Assembly (NCBI GenBank): GCA_023228705.1 | Contig: JALOAS010000021.1 | Span: 1 to 35,147, forward strand | Direction: 5' to 3' | Length of the DNA stretch: 35,147 nucleotides | DNA from: Ottowia sp. | GTDB taxonomy: Bacteria; Pseudomonadota; Gammaproteobacteria; Burkholderiales; Burkholderiaceae_C | Shown: positions 24,279 to 31,889 of the stretch, piece by piece | Numbering within the stretch: position 1 is the first letter of the stretch | How the letters are laid out: each line of letters starts with the position of its first letter | Position numbers and translations under genes: made by a program | The notes under the pieces: model-generated | Seen by the model: only the letters and a program-made list of their open reading frames with translations | Databases searched by the model: none | What the model was told of the DNA's origin: nothing

Positions 24279-24390
24279 TTGAGCGTTGAGCGTTGAGCGT
24301 TGAGCGTTGAGCGTTGAGCGTTGGGCGTTGGGCGTTGGGCGTTGGGCGTTGAGCGTTGAGCGTTGAGCGTTGAGCGTTGAGCGTTGAGCG
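24279..24390. repeat. 16-copy heptanucleotide tandem repeat
   Basis: The unit TTGAGCG is repeated exactly 16 times over 112 bases. Units 1-6 and 11-16 are TTGAGCG and units 7-10 are TTGGGCG, giving a symmetrical 6-4-6 pattern. Because 7 is not a multiple of 3, each 21 bases translate as a 7-residue repeat, which explains the long false reading frames here. It stands between the bfd promoter and bfr. Confidence 0.95.
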
Positions 24391-24483
24391 TGGTGGGCAT
24401 ACGCTGGACGCTGGACGGGCCTGCTCGCACGGGGACAGCGCACGGTGCGTATACTCGTTTGTTGTCATCCATGGAGGAAAGAA

Positions 24484-24951
24484 ATGAAGGGCAACCCCGA
24501 AGTCATCAAGATACTCAATACCGTGCTGACCAACGAGCTGACCGCGATCAACCAGTACTTCCTGCACGCCCGGATGCTTGGGAACTGGGGCTACAAGGCG
24601 CTGGAGGAGCACGAGCGGGAAGAGTCCATAGACGAGATGAAGCACGCCGACCGCCTCATCGAGCGCATCCTCTTCCTGGAAGGCCTGCCCAACCTGCAAA
24701 AACTGGACAAGCTCCTGGTCGGAGAGACGCCGCGCGAAGTCTTCGAATGCGACCTGCAGATCGAGCTGTCCGGGTCCAAGGACCTGAGGGAAGGAATCGC
24801 GCTGTGCGAAAAAGTGGCTGATTACGTCAGCCGCGATCTCCTGCGGGAGATCCTTGCCGACGAGGAAACGCACATCGATTGGCTGGAGACGCAGCTGGAA
24901 CTGATGGACCGGCTTGGAGAAGAGCGCTACCTGGCCGAAAAGATGTCCTGA
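24484..24951 (+). CDS. bfr: bacterioferritin
   Basis: Forms a 24-subunit haem-containing iron storage shell. The 155 residues align with E. coli Bfr (158) without shifts. Ferroxidase ligands are E18, E51, H54, E94, E127 and H130, and the haem-binding Met is M52 (DEMKHAD). All are present, so this is the catalytic, haem-binding type. The ATG at 24484 follows GGAGGAAAG. It is divergent from its partner bfd, with the heptamer array about 60 bases upstream of the possible -10 element. Confidence 0.97.
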   Translation: MKGNPEVIKILNTVLTNELTAINQYFLHARMLGNWGYKALEEHEREESIDEMKHADRLIERILFLEGLPNLQKLDKLLVGETPREVFECDLQIELSGSKDLREGIALCEKVADYVSRDLLREILADEETHIDWLETQLELMDRLGEERYLAEKMS

Positions 24952-25140
24952 TCGGCGCACGGTACTGCCGGGGCAACGCCTGCAGGAAGGTGCCGGGGCC
25001 GGCAACTGCGAGAAGACTGCAGCGATGAGTTCGTCTCCCGTGCCCAGGGCCGGGGCTCGGAGACACGGCATGTCGCACAGTTGCTCTAAGCCGGCGCGTG
25101 GGGGCCCGCAAGCATGCAGGCCCTCTGGCTCGGCCTGCCC

Positions 25141-26118
25141 TCAGTCGAAGACCCGCTTGCGCGACAGGGCTTCGGGCATCAGTATGGGCTTTTCACCGGT
25201 ATTGACGTGCTCGCCCAGCACGCGACCGTTGACGATGGTGCCATACAGCGTGCGGCTGTGGAAGTTGTTGTATTTTTCCCGCGTGTACCTGGCGCTTTTC
25301 TCGTAGCGCGGATCCTGCGGACGCTCTTGGGCACTGATGAAGTACGCCACGTCCCAGGCGTCCTGGTCACTCAGCCTGCCAGGCTGGCCCAGCGGCATGT
25401 TGTACTTGATGAACGCGGCGGCGGTGTCGACCCGCGACATGCCGGCGCCCCAGTTGTACGAGCGGTCACCCCACAGCGAGGGAAACTGCATGACGCCATC
25501 AACGTACTGGCCCTGTCCGTCGGCACCGTGACACAGCGCGCAGTTGTCGGCGAACACCTTCTCGCCGCGCTGATAGTCGGGCGCCTTCGGCGGGTCGGCG
25601 ACCTTGCCAAAACCGCGGCCGGCGATGTTCCAGTCATAAACCGGTGCGCCGCGTGCAGTCCACTGCTGATAGGCCAGCAGGGCGACCATGATGTCGCTGT
25701 CGTAGTCGGGCGGGATGCCGTTCATCGAGAATGAGAAGCAGCCAATCACGCGGTCTTCCACCGAGTTGACCTGCCAGTTCTTGCCCCGGTAGTCGGGCAG
25801 CGTGGTCATGGTCGGCCAGAGCGGCGCCGACCATGCCATGCGGCCCTCGCCCATGTGGCAGCTCACGCAGTTCATGTCGTTGAAGACGTGCTTGCCGCGC
25901 AGCTGCTGCGTGTTCATGAACAGGTCGTAGCCGCGCATGATGGCCTTGCGCAGCTCGGGATGGATGCTGTCGTCTTCCTGCAGCTGCTCCAGCGTGGGTG
26001 CGACGTGCTCGTACTGGCCCGGCTCGGCGGCGGGCAGCTTCACCGGCACCTTGTGCTGGGCCAGCGCCACGCTGGCTGCCAGCGCGAGTGCCGCAGTGAT
26101 CAGGATACCCTTGTTCAT
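25141..26118 (-). CDS. tsdA: dihaem cytochrome c, thiosulfate dehydrogenase TsdA
   Basis: A periplasmic enzyme that couples two thiosulfates to tetrathionate. The 325 residues begin with a signal peptide cut after about A20. Haem c sites are CVSCH (84-88) and CALCH (193-197). The TsdA-specific block SVEDRVIGCFSFSMNG places C127 where the active-site haem 1 Cys ligand occurs in Allochromatium TsdA. The C-terminal half has SYNWGAGMSRVDTAAAFIKYNMPLG, also typical of TsdA. Its ATG overlaps the tsdB stop as ATGA, so the two are translated together. Some family members work mainly as tetrathionate reductases, so direction is not certain. Confidence 0.85.
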   Translation of the reverse strand: MNKGILITAALALAASVALAQHKVPVKLPAAEPGQYEHVAPTLEQLQEDDSIHPELRKAIMRGYDLFMNTQQLRGKHVFNDMNCVSCHMGEGRMAWSAPLWPTMTTLPDYRGKNWQVNSVEDRVIGCFSFSMNGIPPDYDSDIMVALLAYQQWTARGAPVYDWNIAGRGFGKVADPPKAPDYQRGEKVFADNCALCHGADGQGQYVDGVMQFPSLWGDRSYNWGAGMSRVDTAAAFIKYNMPLGQPGRLSDQDAWDVAYFISAQERPQDPRYEKSARYTREKYNNFHSRTLYGTIVNGRVLGEHVNTGEKPILMPEALSRKRVFD

Positions 26119-26759
26119 GGCTTGTCATCTCCATCTGCAGGTTGCGCTGCCAGCCAGGCTGCCACCGCCCTGACGTCGGTATCGTTCATGCGCTCGGCCA
26201 CCGCCAGCATGAGCTGCAGCGGGTCGTTGTCGCGGCTGCCGTTGCGCCACGCGTTCAGCTGCGACTCGATGTAGCCGGCGTGCTGCCCGGCCAGCGCCGG
26301 GAAAGCATCGCCCACGCCCTGGTTTTTTGGACCGTGGCAAGAGTGACAGGCTGGAATGTAGCGATCCCAGTCGCCGCGGCTGGCCAGCTTCTCACCCAGC
26401 GCCATCAGCTCGGCATCCGCTTCGGGCGGTGCCGGCGGCGCAGCGGTTTGTGCCGCGAACCAGGCCGATACATCGCGCATCTGCTGCTCGTCCATGCCGG
26501 CCACGAAGGGCATCATCACGGCACTCTCGCGCGTGCCGGACTTGACGTCCTGCAACTGCTTGACCATGTGCCCGGAGGTAAGAATGTTCAGCCGGGGGAA
26601 GCCCCCGGTGGCCATGCCTGCCCCTTCGGCGCCGTGGCAGGCGACACAGGCCTGCGCCAGCTCCTTGCCGCGCTCCATGTCGGCAGGAGCGGACAGCGCA
26701 GCGCTGCTGCCAAGAGCCAGCAGGGCTGTGGCCCAGGCGAGCAGTCTTGTCTTGTACAT
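26115..26759 (-). CDS. tsdB: dihaem c4-type cytochrome, TsdB-like electron acceptor
   Basis: A 214-residue exported cytochrome with signal peptide MYKTRLLAWATALLALGSSAALSA and two c-haem sites, CVACH (38-42) and CHSCH (138-142). Met-containing loops (VMMPFVAGM and LQLMLAVAERMND) are likely axial ligand regions. It has the duplicated fold of cytochrome c4. TsdB proteins accept electrons from TsdA and pass them to terminal oxidases. The position immediately upstream of, and overlapping, tsdA supports this role; the sequence alone would only say cytochrome c4 family. Confidence 0.8.
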   Translation of the reverse strand: MYKTRLLAWATALLALGSSAALSAPADMERGKELAQACVACHGAEGAGMATGGFPRLNILTSGHMVKQLQDVKSGTRESAVMMPFVAGMDEQQMRDVSAWFAAQTAAPPAPPEADAELMALGEKLASRGDWDRYIPACHSCHGPKNQGVGDAFPALAGQHAGYIESQLNAWRNGSRDNDPLQLMLAVAERMNDTDVRAVAAWLAAQPADGDDKP

Positions 26760-26907
26760 CGGCCTTCACCTCGCTGATCTGAAAACACCGGTGCAGGAGC
26801 CGGATGCATTTGTATCGCCCGCCCGGCGGCAGCAAACCACCATGATGCCTGCAAGCGAGTCGGGCCCAGTCTGCCGGCGTCCATCATAGCCCGAAGTATT
26901 CATGGAT

Positions 26908-26944
26908 AAAGCACCGCCCAGCCTTGTACAGGAAGCGGTGCTTT
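26908..26944. promoter_or_regulatory. 10 bp perfect inverted repeat between divergent cytochrome genes
   Basis: AAAGCACCGC (26908-26917) and GCGGTGCTTT (26935-26944) flank a 17-base spacer that includes CCTTGTACAGG. It lies between the two divergent promoter candidates, so it could be a shared operator. As an RNA hairpin it would be flanked by AAA and TTT and could also act as a bidirectional terminator. Confidence 0.45.
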
Positions 26945-26968
26945 CAGACGACGGTACGCCGGTGGCGC

Positions 26969-26997
26969 TTGACCTGGGCAGAGAGTCCGACTATTGT
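26969..26997 (+). promoter_or_regulatory. candidate promoter of the cytochrome cd1-type gene
   Basis: TTGACC (26969-26974), a 17-base spacer and TATTGT (26992-26997) match sigma-70 at 5 of 6 and 4 of 6 positions. Transcription would start near 27004, leaving a leader of about 140 bases. Confidence 0.45.
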
Positions 26998-27143
26998 GCT
27001 TGTACGCACCTTGGTCGCCGGGGGCGTCATCAGACCACCCCGATGCTGCGGCGCCGGCCCGGGTGTCCTCTTCAGACACGTCACGCCGCAAGGCCGGGCG
27101 GGTCTTTCCATTTGGCTCATCTGTAGAGGTGGAAGGAACTGTC

Positions 27144-28727
27144 ATGAACCTCATGCGTGCAATGGTGATCTTGCTGGCAAGCGTGGCGGCGCCGTCTGTT
27201 TCACAGGCCTTTGATATCGTGCGAGCGGAGAGCGTCTTTGAACAGCACTGCGCCGTCTGCCACGGAGCCGATCGTGGCGGCTATATCGCACCGGCACTCA
27301 ACCGCGACGAAACCACCCTGAGCCCGGCGGTCATCGATCAGACCATCGTGGGCGGCGCGCCGCCCACCCTGATGCCGGCGCATCCTTCATGGGGCGCCGG
27401 CATCTCGGCAAAGGACCGCGCGCTGCTGGTTGAACTGGTGACGACGCAACCGAAGGCCGCGCTGACCTGGGGCATAGACGACGTGCGCAAGTCACTCGAG
27501 GTATTCGTTGCAGACGAATCGCGGCTTCCGGCGGCACCCGGATACAGGATAGCCCGCATCGACGATCTGATGGCGGTCATGTCGCGCGGGCGCAGGGCGG
27601 TAGGAAAAGAGGCGAAGGTGCTCTTCTACGACGGGCACACGCACCGCAAGGTCGGCGAAGTGGCCACCGGCCACGCGCCGCACCTGATGGACTTTCACCC
27701 GACCCAGCCGCGCTGGGCTTACGTGCGCGATGACGTTGGCTACGTTCACAAGGTCGACCTGTACTCGATGCAGATTGTGCGCAAGGTGCGTGCCGGCCTG
27801 AACGGCACCTCGCTGGCCGTGTCCCGCGATGGGCGCTACGTGGCCGCCGGCTCGTATGTGCCGCGCACGATGGTGATCCTCGATGCGGACACGCTCGAGC
27901 CGGTGCACCTGCTCGAGCTGGCCGGGATCGACCCCGACGGCAGGATGGTGACGGCAGACGCCGGCATCATCGTCGCCACGCCCTTCGCGAACGTCTTCGT
28001 GGTCGCGCTTGAGCAGGCGGGCCAGGTGTGGATCGTCGATCTGGAGCAGCCCGGCATGCCGGTCACCAAGATCACCGGGGTGGGCCGCCATCTGCACGAC
28101 GGATTTCTCTCCCCCGATGGCAGATTCTTCGTCGTGTCCTCGTACGACGATCACCTGAACGCGGTCATCGACCTTGCCGAAGCGCGCATCGTGCGCAAGA
28201 TCCCGGCCGGCTGCCAGCCGCATCTGGGCTCGGGGGCAGTGGTGCGATCGAAGGGCCGCCTGCTCGGCATCGGCACCAACATGGGCGAGGAAGACTGCGC
28301 GTCGTTTGAAGTCACCGTATTTGACATGAGCACATTCGATGTGGTCAAGCGCATCCCGGTCATTGGCCCGACCGAGTCGCCGGCTGCGCATCCCGCCGCG
28401 CCCTACATCATCGTCGATATCATCGGTACCGGCCCCAACGCGGCCAAGATCCAGTTCATAGACAAGGACACGCTCGAGGTCGTGCGCACGCTTGAAGTCG
28501 CGGGCACGCTCGGGCACTCGCATTTCCCCGAGTACACGGCGCGCGGCGACTTCTTCTACGTCAGCGCGCGGTATCGTGGCGACCGCAGCATGGGCGGGGC
28601 GGGCGGCCGGCTCGTGATCTTTGATTCGCACACGCTCGCTGAGGTCAAGTCCATCCCGGTCGACGTGCCGGCGGGCGTGTTCTCGCGCTCGCGGGCACGC
28701 ACCGTGGTGGTGGGCTTGCAGGAATAG
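27144..28727 (+). CDS. NirN-like cytochrome cd1 family protein
   Basis: A 527-residue exported protein. A signal peptide (about 1-22) leads to a cytochrome c domain with one haem site, CAVCH at 36-40. An eight-bladed d1-type propeller (about 130-527) follows. Its motifs, for example GLNGTSLAVSRDGRYVAAGSY, VGRHLHDGFLSPDGR, PAGCQPHLGSGAVV and GTLGHSHFPEYTARGDFFYVSARYRGDRS, resemble NirN and NirF more than nitrite reductase NirS. NirN is the last dehydrogenase in haem d1 synthesis. No nirS or other d1-synthesis gene is in the window, so haem d1 binding and function are open. The ATG at 27144 follows GGAAGGA. It is divergent from tsdBA. Confidence 0.8.
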   Translation: MNLMRAMVILLASVAAPSVSQAFDIVRAESVFEQHCAVCHGADRGGYIAPALNRDETTLSPAVIDQTIVGGAPPTLMPAHPSWGAGISAKDRALLVELVTTQPKAALTWGIDDVRKSLEVFVADESRLPAAPGYRIARIDDLMAVMSRGRRAVGKEAKVLFYDGHTHRKVGEVATGHAPHLMDFHPTQPRWAYVRDDVGYVHKVDLYSMQIVRKVRAGLNGTSLAVSRDGRYVAAGSYVPRTMVILDADTLEPVHLLELAGIDPDGRMVTADAGIIVATPFANVFVVALEQAGQVWIVDLEQPGMPVTKITGVGRHLHDGFLSPDGRFFVVSSYDDHLNAVIDLAEARIVRKIPAGCQPHLGSGAVVRSKGRLLGIGTNMGEEDCASFEVTVFDMSTFDVVKRIPVIGPTESPAAHPAAPYIIVDIIGTGPNAAKIQFIDKDTLEVVRTLEVAGTLGHSHFPEYTARGDFFYVSARYRGDRSMGGAGGRLVIFDSHTLAEVKSIPVDVPAGVFSRSRARTVVVGLQE

Positions 28728-28910
28728 GACCCGACAGGGCCGGGCGGCGACGAATGTGCCGCGCAGCCGAGCGCCTGTCTGCGCCAGTGAGGGTGGTTGG
28801 ATGCGAGCGATCCGGCGTCAAGCGTGCAGCATGACAGATGACCTCGCTCGCGCATCGATGACCGCGCCGCTGCGCGGCGGCAATGACTGCGGCTGCGCCG
28901 CCATGATGGG

Positions 28911-29108
28911 GAGGTTGAGCGTTGGGCGTTGAGCGTGGTGCGCACACGCTGGACGCCGAACGCTTGACGCCAAACCTTCATCAGCCGCCGCAGGCGGCTT
29001 TCATACAAGGCCCGCAAGGGCCGAGATCATTCTGTCATCAGCGGGGAATCGCGGCGGGGGCGCCGCTCCCACCATTCGCTGGACGCTCAACGCACTTCGC
29101 TCAACCTC
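28911..29108. repeat. 198-base element bounded by 26-base inverted repeats
   Basis: The left end (28911-28936, GAGGTTGAGCGTTGGGCGTT...) and the reverse complement of the right end (29083-29108) agree at 23 of 26 bases. Both contain the TTGAGCG heptamer also found as the array at 24279. The left end continues with GTGGTG.GCA.ACGCTGGACG, which is also found just after that array. The interior carries two small hairpins and no gene. The right end stops next to the fbpC stop codon. Confidence 0.65.
28983..28999 (+). terminator. possible terminator hairpin after the cd1-type gene
   Basis: AGCCGCC-GCA-GGCGGCT is a perfect 7 bp stem followed by only two more T bases. It lies about 255 bases past the cd1-type stop, so assignment as that gene's terminator is uncertain. 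Confidence 0.35.
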
Positions 29109-30191
29109 TCAATGCGGATAGAACAGGCCGTTGCCGACCAGGCGCAAGCCGATGGTGTCGCCTATCCTGAGCTGGGCGTGCACGCCGCCCGTCAGGTCCA
29201 GGCTGATGCGCGTGTCGCCGGCCAGCAGGTCCACCTGGCTGTGGCTGCCGTGGAACTTGATGCGCTGTACCGACGCCGAGCAGATCGCGCCGTCGCCACC
29301 CACGCGCGTGGGCTCCAGCTGGTCGGCGCGAATCAGCAGCTTGCCTGTCCTGGCGTGCTGCCCCAGGCCTTGCGCCGACATGATTTCTATGGGAACACGT
29401 TGCGCCAGTGCGCTCTGCGCGCAACACGCTCCGGCGTCGAGCTCGGCAGGGAGCAACAGGCTGTTGTCGCTGATGAAGCGGGCAACCAGCGGGCTGGCCG
29501 GTCGCTGGTAGATGTTTTCCGGCGTGTCCAGCTGCAAGAGGTGCCCGTTGTCGAGCAGGCCCACACGGTCGGCGCAGCTGAGCGCCTCGTGGCGGTCGTG
29601 CGTGACGATGATTGCCGCGGAGTTGCTGCGCCGCAGGATGTCGATGATGTCGTCGCGGATCTGTGCGCGCAGGTGCTCGTCCAGTGCGCTGAACGGCTCG
29701 TCCAGCAGCATGATGCTGGGGCCGGGCGCCAGTGCCCGCGCCAGCGCAACGCGCTGCTGCTGGCCGCCCGAGATCTGGTGCGGCTTGCGCTCGGCCAGCT
29801 CGCTGATGTCGGTCAGCGCCATGACCTCGTGCACGCGCGCGCGCTCCGCCTCGGTTCTGCCCTTGCCGTTGCCCAGCCCGTACGCGATGTTGCGGTACAC
29901 GCTCATGTGCGGGAACAACACGCCTTCCTGCAGCACGTAGCCCAGGTGCCGGTCTCTGGGTGGCACAAAATGGTGCTGGTCAAAAATGAGGCGATCCCCG
30001 ATTTGCATGTGCCCCAGATCGGCCACCTCGAATCCGGCAATGATGCGCAGCAGCGTGGTCTTGCCGCAGCCCGACGGTCCCACCAGGAACAGGATTTCAC
30101 CCTGTCCCAGCTGCAGGCTCACGTCCGCCAGGACGCGCGTGTTGCCAAACGACTTTTGAATGTTGTCCAGCGTGAGCAGGGCAGGAGACAC
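29109..30191 (-). CDS. fbpC: ferric iron ABC transporter ATPase
   Basis: ATP-binding subunit of the Fe3+ importer, 360 residues. Walker A is GPSGCGKTT (38-46), the signature is SGGQQQ (141-146) and Walker B is MLLDEPFSALDE. The switch His is in IIVTHDRHEA. The C-terminal TOBE-like domain (about 240-360) is typical of FbpC/FutC-type ATPases. The GTG start at 30191 lies one base beyond the permease stop, so translation is probably coupled. It is the last gene of fbpA-B-C. Confidence 0.88.
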   Translation of the reverse strand: MSPALLTLDNIQKSFGNTRVLADVSLQLGQGEILFLVGPSGCGKTTLLRIIAGFEVADLGHMQIGDRLIFDQHHFVPPRDRHLGYVLQEGVLFPHMSVYRNIAYGLGNGKGRTEAERARVHEVMALTDISELAERKPHQISGGQQQRVALARALAPGPSIMLLDEPFSALDEHLRAQIRDDIIDILRRSNSAAIIVTHDRHEALSCADRVGLLDNGHLLQLDTPENIYQRPASPLVARFISDNSLLLPAELDAGACCAQSALAQRVPIEIMSAQGLGQHARTGKLLIRADQLEPTRVGGDGAICSASVQRIKFHGSHSQVDLLAGDTRISLDLTGGVHAQLRIGDTIGLRLVGNGLFYPH

Positions 30192-30192
30192 G

Positions 30193-31824
30193 TCAGTTGA
30201 ATCCGTACTTCTTGAGCAGATAGACCGGCACGCCGGAGAATATGATCAGCGCCATGGCGTACGGTGCCACCGCTGCGTACGCACCCACGGTGGTGAGCTC
30301 CCACACCGAGACCGCCATGGTCTGCACCGACGTTGGCGTGAGCACCAGCGTTGCGGTCAGCTCCTTCATCAGGTTCAGGAACACCAGCGCGAACGCTGCG
30401 GTCACACCAGGCAGTATCGCCGGAACCAGCAGTGTACGAAACACGAAGAAGTTGGACCGGCCCAGCGACTTGCCCACGTTTTCCACGTTGGACGGCACCA
30501 GGCGCAGGGAGGCCCCGAGCGTGGTTTGCGCCATGGGCAGGTAGAGCATGAGATAGGCTACCAGCACCGGGATGAACGTCTGGTACAGCGGATAGGCGTA
30601 GCGTATTGAGAAAAACGTCAGCGCCAGTGCAATGACAATACCCGGCATGGCGTGCAAGAGGAACGGCAGCCGGTCTATCCACAGCGTGAGCACGCTGCGG
30701 TAGCGCACCACGCACCAGACCAGCGGCATGGCCGCCAGCACCGAAAGCAGCGCGCCGCCGCTGGAGATGAGCAGCGACAAGCCCAGCGAGCGGAAGAACT
30801 CCACCCAGTGGAATGCGGTCTGCAGCGACGAGCCTACGTAGATCCAGTAGCCGACCATCGCCAGCGGGACGCCCATGCCCAGCACGAATTGCAGCAGGAG
30901 GAAGCCCTGCGCGGCCCATTGGGCCGGACGCGGCAGGCGGCGTGGCGCCGGCTGCCTGGCCACGCCCTTGCCTTCGCGGGCCAGGTGCTCGTTGCCGCGG
31001 AACAGCATCTCCAACCCCACGACCACCAGGCACAGGACGACGAGCACCAGCGAGAGCAGCGCGGCCGTGGCGTTGTCAAACGCCATGTCGTACTCTTGAT
31101 AGATGGCCGTCGTGAACGTGGAATAGTTCAGCAGCGATACGGCGCCAAATTCGATCAGCATGTGCAGCGCAATGAGCAGGAAGCTGTCGCCCAGCGCCGG
31201 CCTGAGCTGCGGAAACGTCACGTGCCAGAACGTGTACGCGCGGCTCTTGCCCAGCGAGAAGCTCACTTCTTCCAGCGAGCGGTCCATGCGCTGCAGCACG
31301 GCCGAGACCGGCAGGAACGCCAGCGGAGCGGAGGTCATGGTCATGACCAGCACCGCGCCGCGCAGTCCCTCGAAGCTGAAGCTGAGGCTGATCCAGCTGT
31401 AGCTGGCGACAAAGGCCGGGATGCACAGCGGCAGCGTGCATGCGACGCGGTAGAACGACGCGCCAAATACACGGTAACGCTGCAGCAGGAACGCCGAGAG
31501 CGTCCCCAGCGTGATGGCCAGCACGGTGACCAGCACCAGCAGCAGCACGGTGTTGCCAAAAAGCATCCAGACGCGCTCGCGAAAGACCAGCGACACGGCG
31601 CGCTGCCAGCCCACCTCGGACGAGCGCAGGAGCACGTAGGCAAACGGCAGCAGCAGCGGCAGGCTGATCAGCAGCACCAGTGCGCGCAGCCACAGCGGCG
31701 GGATCTTCTCCTGCGGAATGCCAAGCCAGCGGGCAACGGCCGGGGACACGCGCAGAACGCGGAATACCGGCAGCCTCCTGCTGCCGGTATTGCTGGATGA
31801 ATACCGTGCCGTTTGCGTCGTCAT
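30193..31824 (-). CDS. fbpB: ferric iron ABC transporter permease (fused two-domain)
   Basis: Inner-membrane channel of the Fe3+ importer. The 543 residues hold about twelve hydrophobic segments in two homologous halves. Each half has an EAA-type ATPase-contact loop: EEVSFSLGKSRAYTFWHVTFPQLRP in the first and ENVGKSLGRSNFFVFRTLLVPAILPG in the second. This fused arrangement is standard for FbpB/SfuB. It starts 65 bases after the fbpA stop. Confidence 0.9.
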   Translation of the reverse strand: MTTQTARYSSSNTGSRRLPVFRVLRVSPAVARWLGIPQEKIPPLWLRALVLLISLPLLLPFAYVLLRSSEVGWQRAVSLVFRERVWMLFGNTVLLLVLVTVLAITLGTLSAFLLQRYRVFGASFYRVACTLPLCIPAFVASYSWISLSFSFEGLRGAVLVMTMTSAPLAFLPVSAVLQRMDRSLEEVSFSLGKSRAYTFWHVTFPQLRPALGDSFLLIALHMLIEFGAVSLLNYSTFTTAIYQEYDMAFDNATAALLSLVLVVLCLVVVGLEMLFRGNEHLAREGKGVARQPAPRRLPRPAQWAAQGFLLLQFVLGMGVPLAMVGYWIYVGSSLQTAFHWVEFFRSLGLSLLISSGGALLSVLAAMPLVWCVVRYRSVLTLWIDRLPFLLHAMPGIVIALALTFFSIRYAYPLYQTFIPVLVAYLMLYLPMAQTTLGASLRLVPSNVENVGKSLGRSNFFVFRTLLVPAILPGVTAAFALVFLNLMKELTATLVLTPTSVQTMAVSVWELTTVGAYAAVAPYAMALIIFSGVPVYLLKKYGFN

Positions 31825-31889
31825 GACTAAAACAGCGGTGGCTGCAACGCAGTCCCGCTGACCGGGGCAAGCCCCGCTTGATGGGTCGT

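Larger units (their letters stand above)
24142..24483. other. 342-base bfd/bfr divergent intergenic region
   Basis: From left to right this holds the bfd promoter with an overlapping Fur-like box (24174-24204) and a 16-unit heptamer array (24279-24390). Then come a -10-like TATACT at 24450-24455 without a good -35, and the bfr Shine-Dalgarno GGAGGAAAG. I see no gene in it; the frames through the array are repeat translations. Confidence 0.7.
26760..27143. other. 384-base divergent control region between tsdB and the cd1 gene
   Basis: No gene is supported here. It contains a -10-like TATGAT for tsdB (minus strand, 26888-26883, weak -35), a perfect 10 bp inverted repeat (26908-26944) and a promoter candidate for the cd1-type gene (26969-26997). 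I found no clear FNR box. Confidence 0.55.
28728..29108. other. 381-base intergenic region with repeats and hairpins
   Basis: No gene is supported. It lies between the convergent cd1-type gene and fbpC and contains the inverted-repeat element at 28911-29108 and the hairpin at 28983-28999. A further short hairpin, GGCCC-GCAA-GGGCC, follows near 29009-29022. The low-complexity content explains its long false frames. Confidence 0.6.

Noticed and set aside
24279..24390. CRISPR array
   Set aside because: Units are 7 bases in direct tandem with no spacers, and no cas genes are nearby.
24138..25071. Proteins with repeated TLNAQRS units
   Set aside because: Translation of the TTGAGCG heptamer array, not a gene.
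27144..28727. Nitrite reductase NirS
   Set aside because: Propeller motifs resemble NirN/NirF rather than NirS, and no denitrification genes are nearby.
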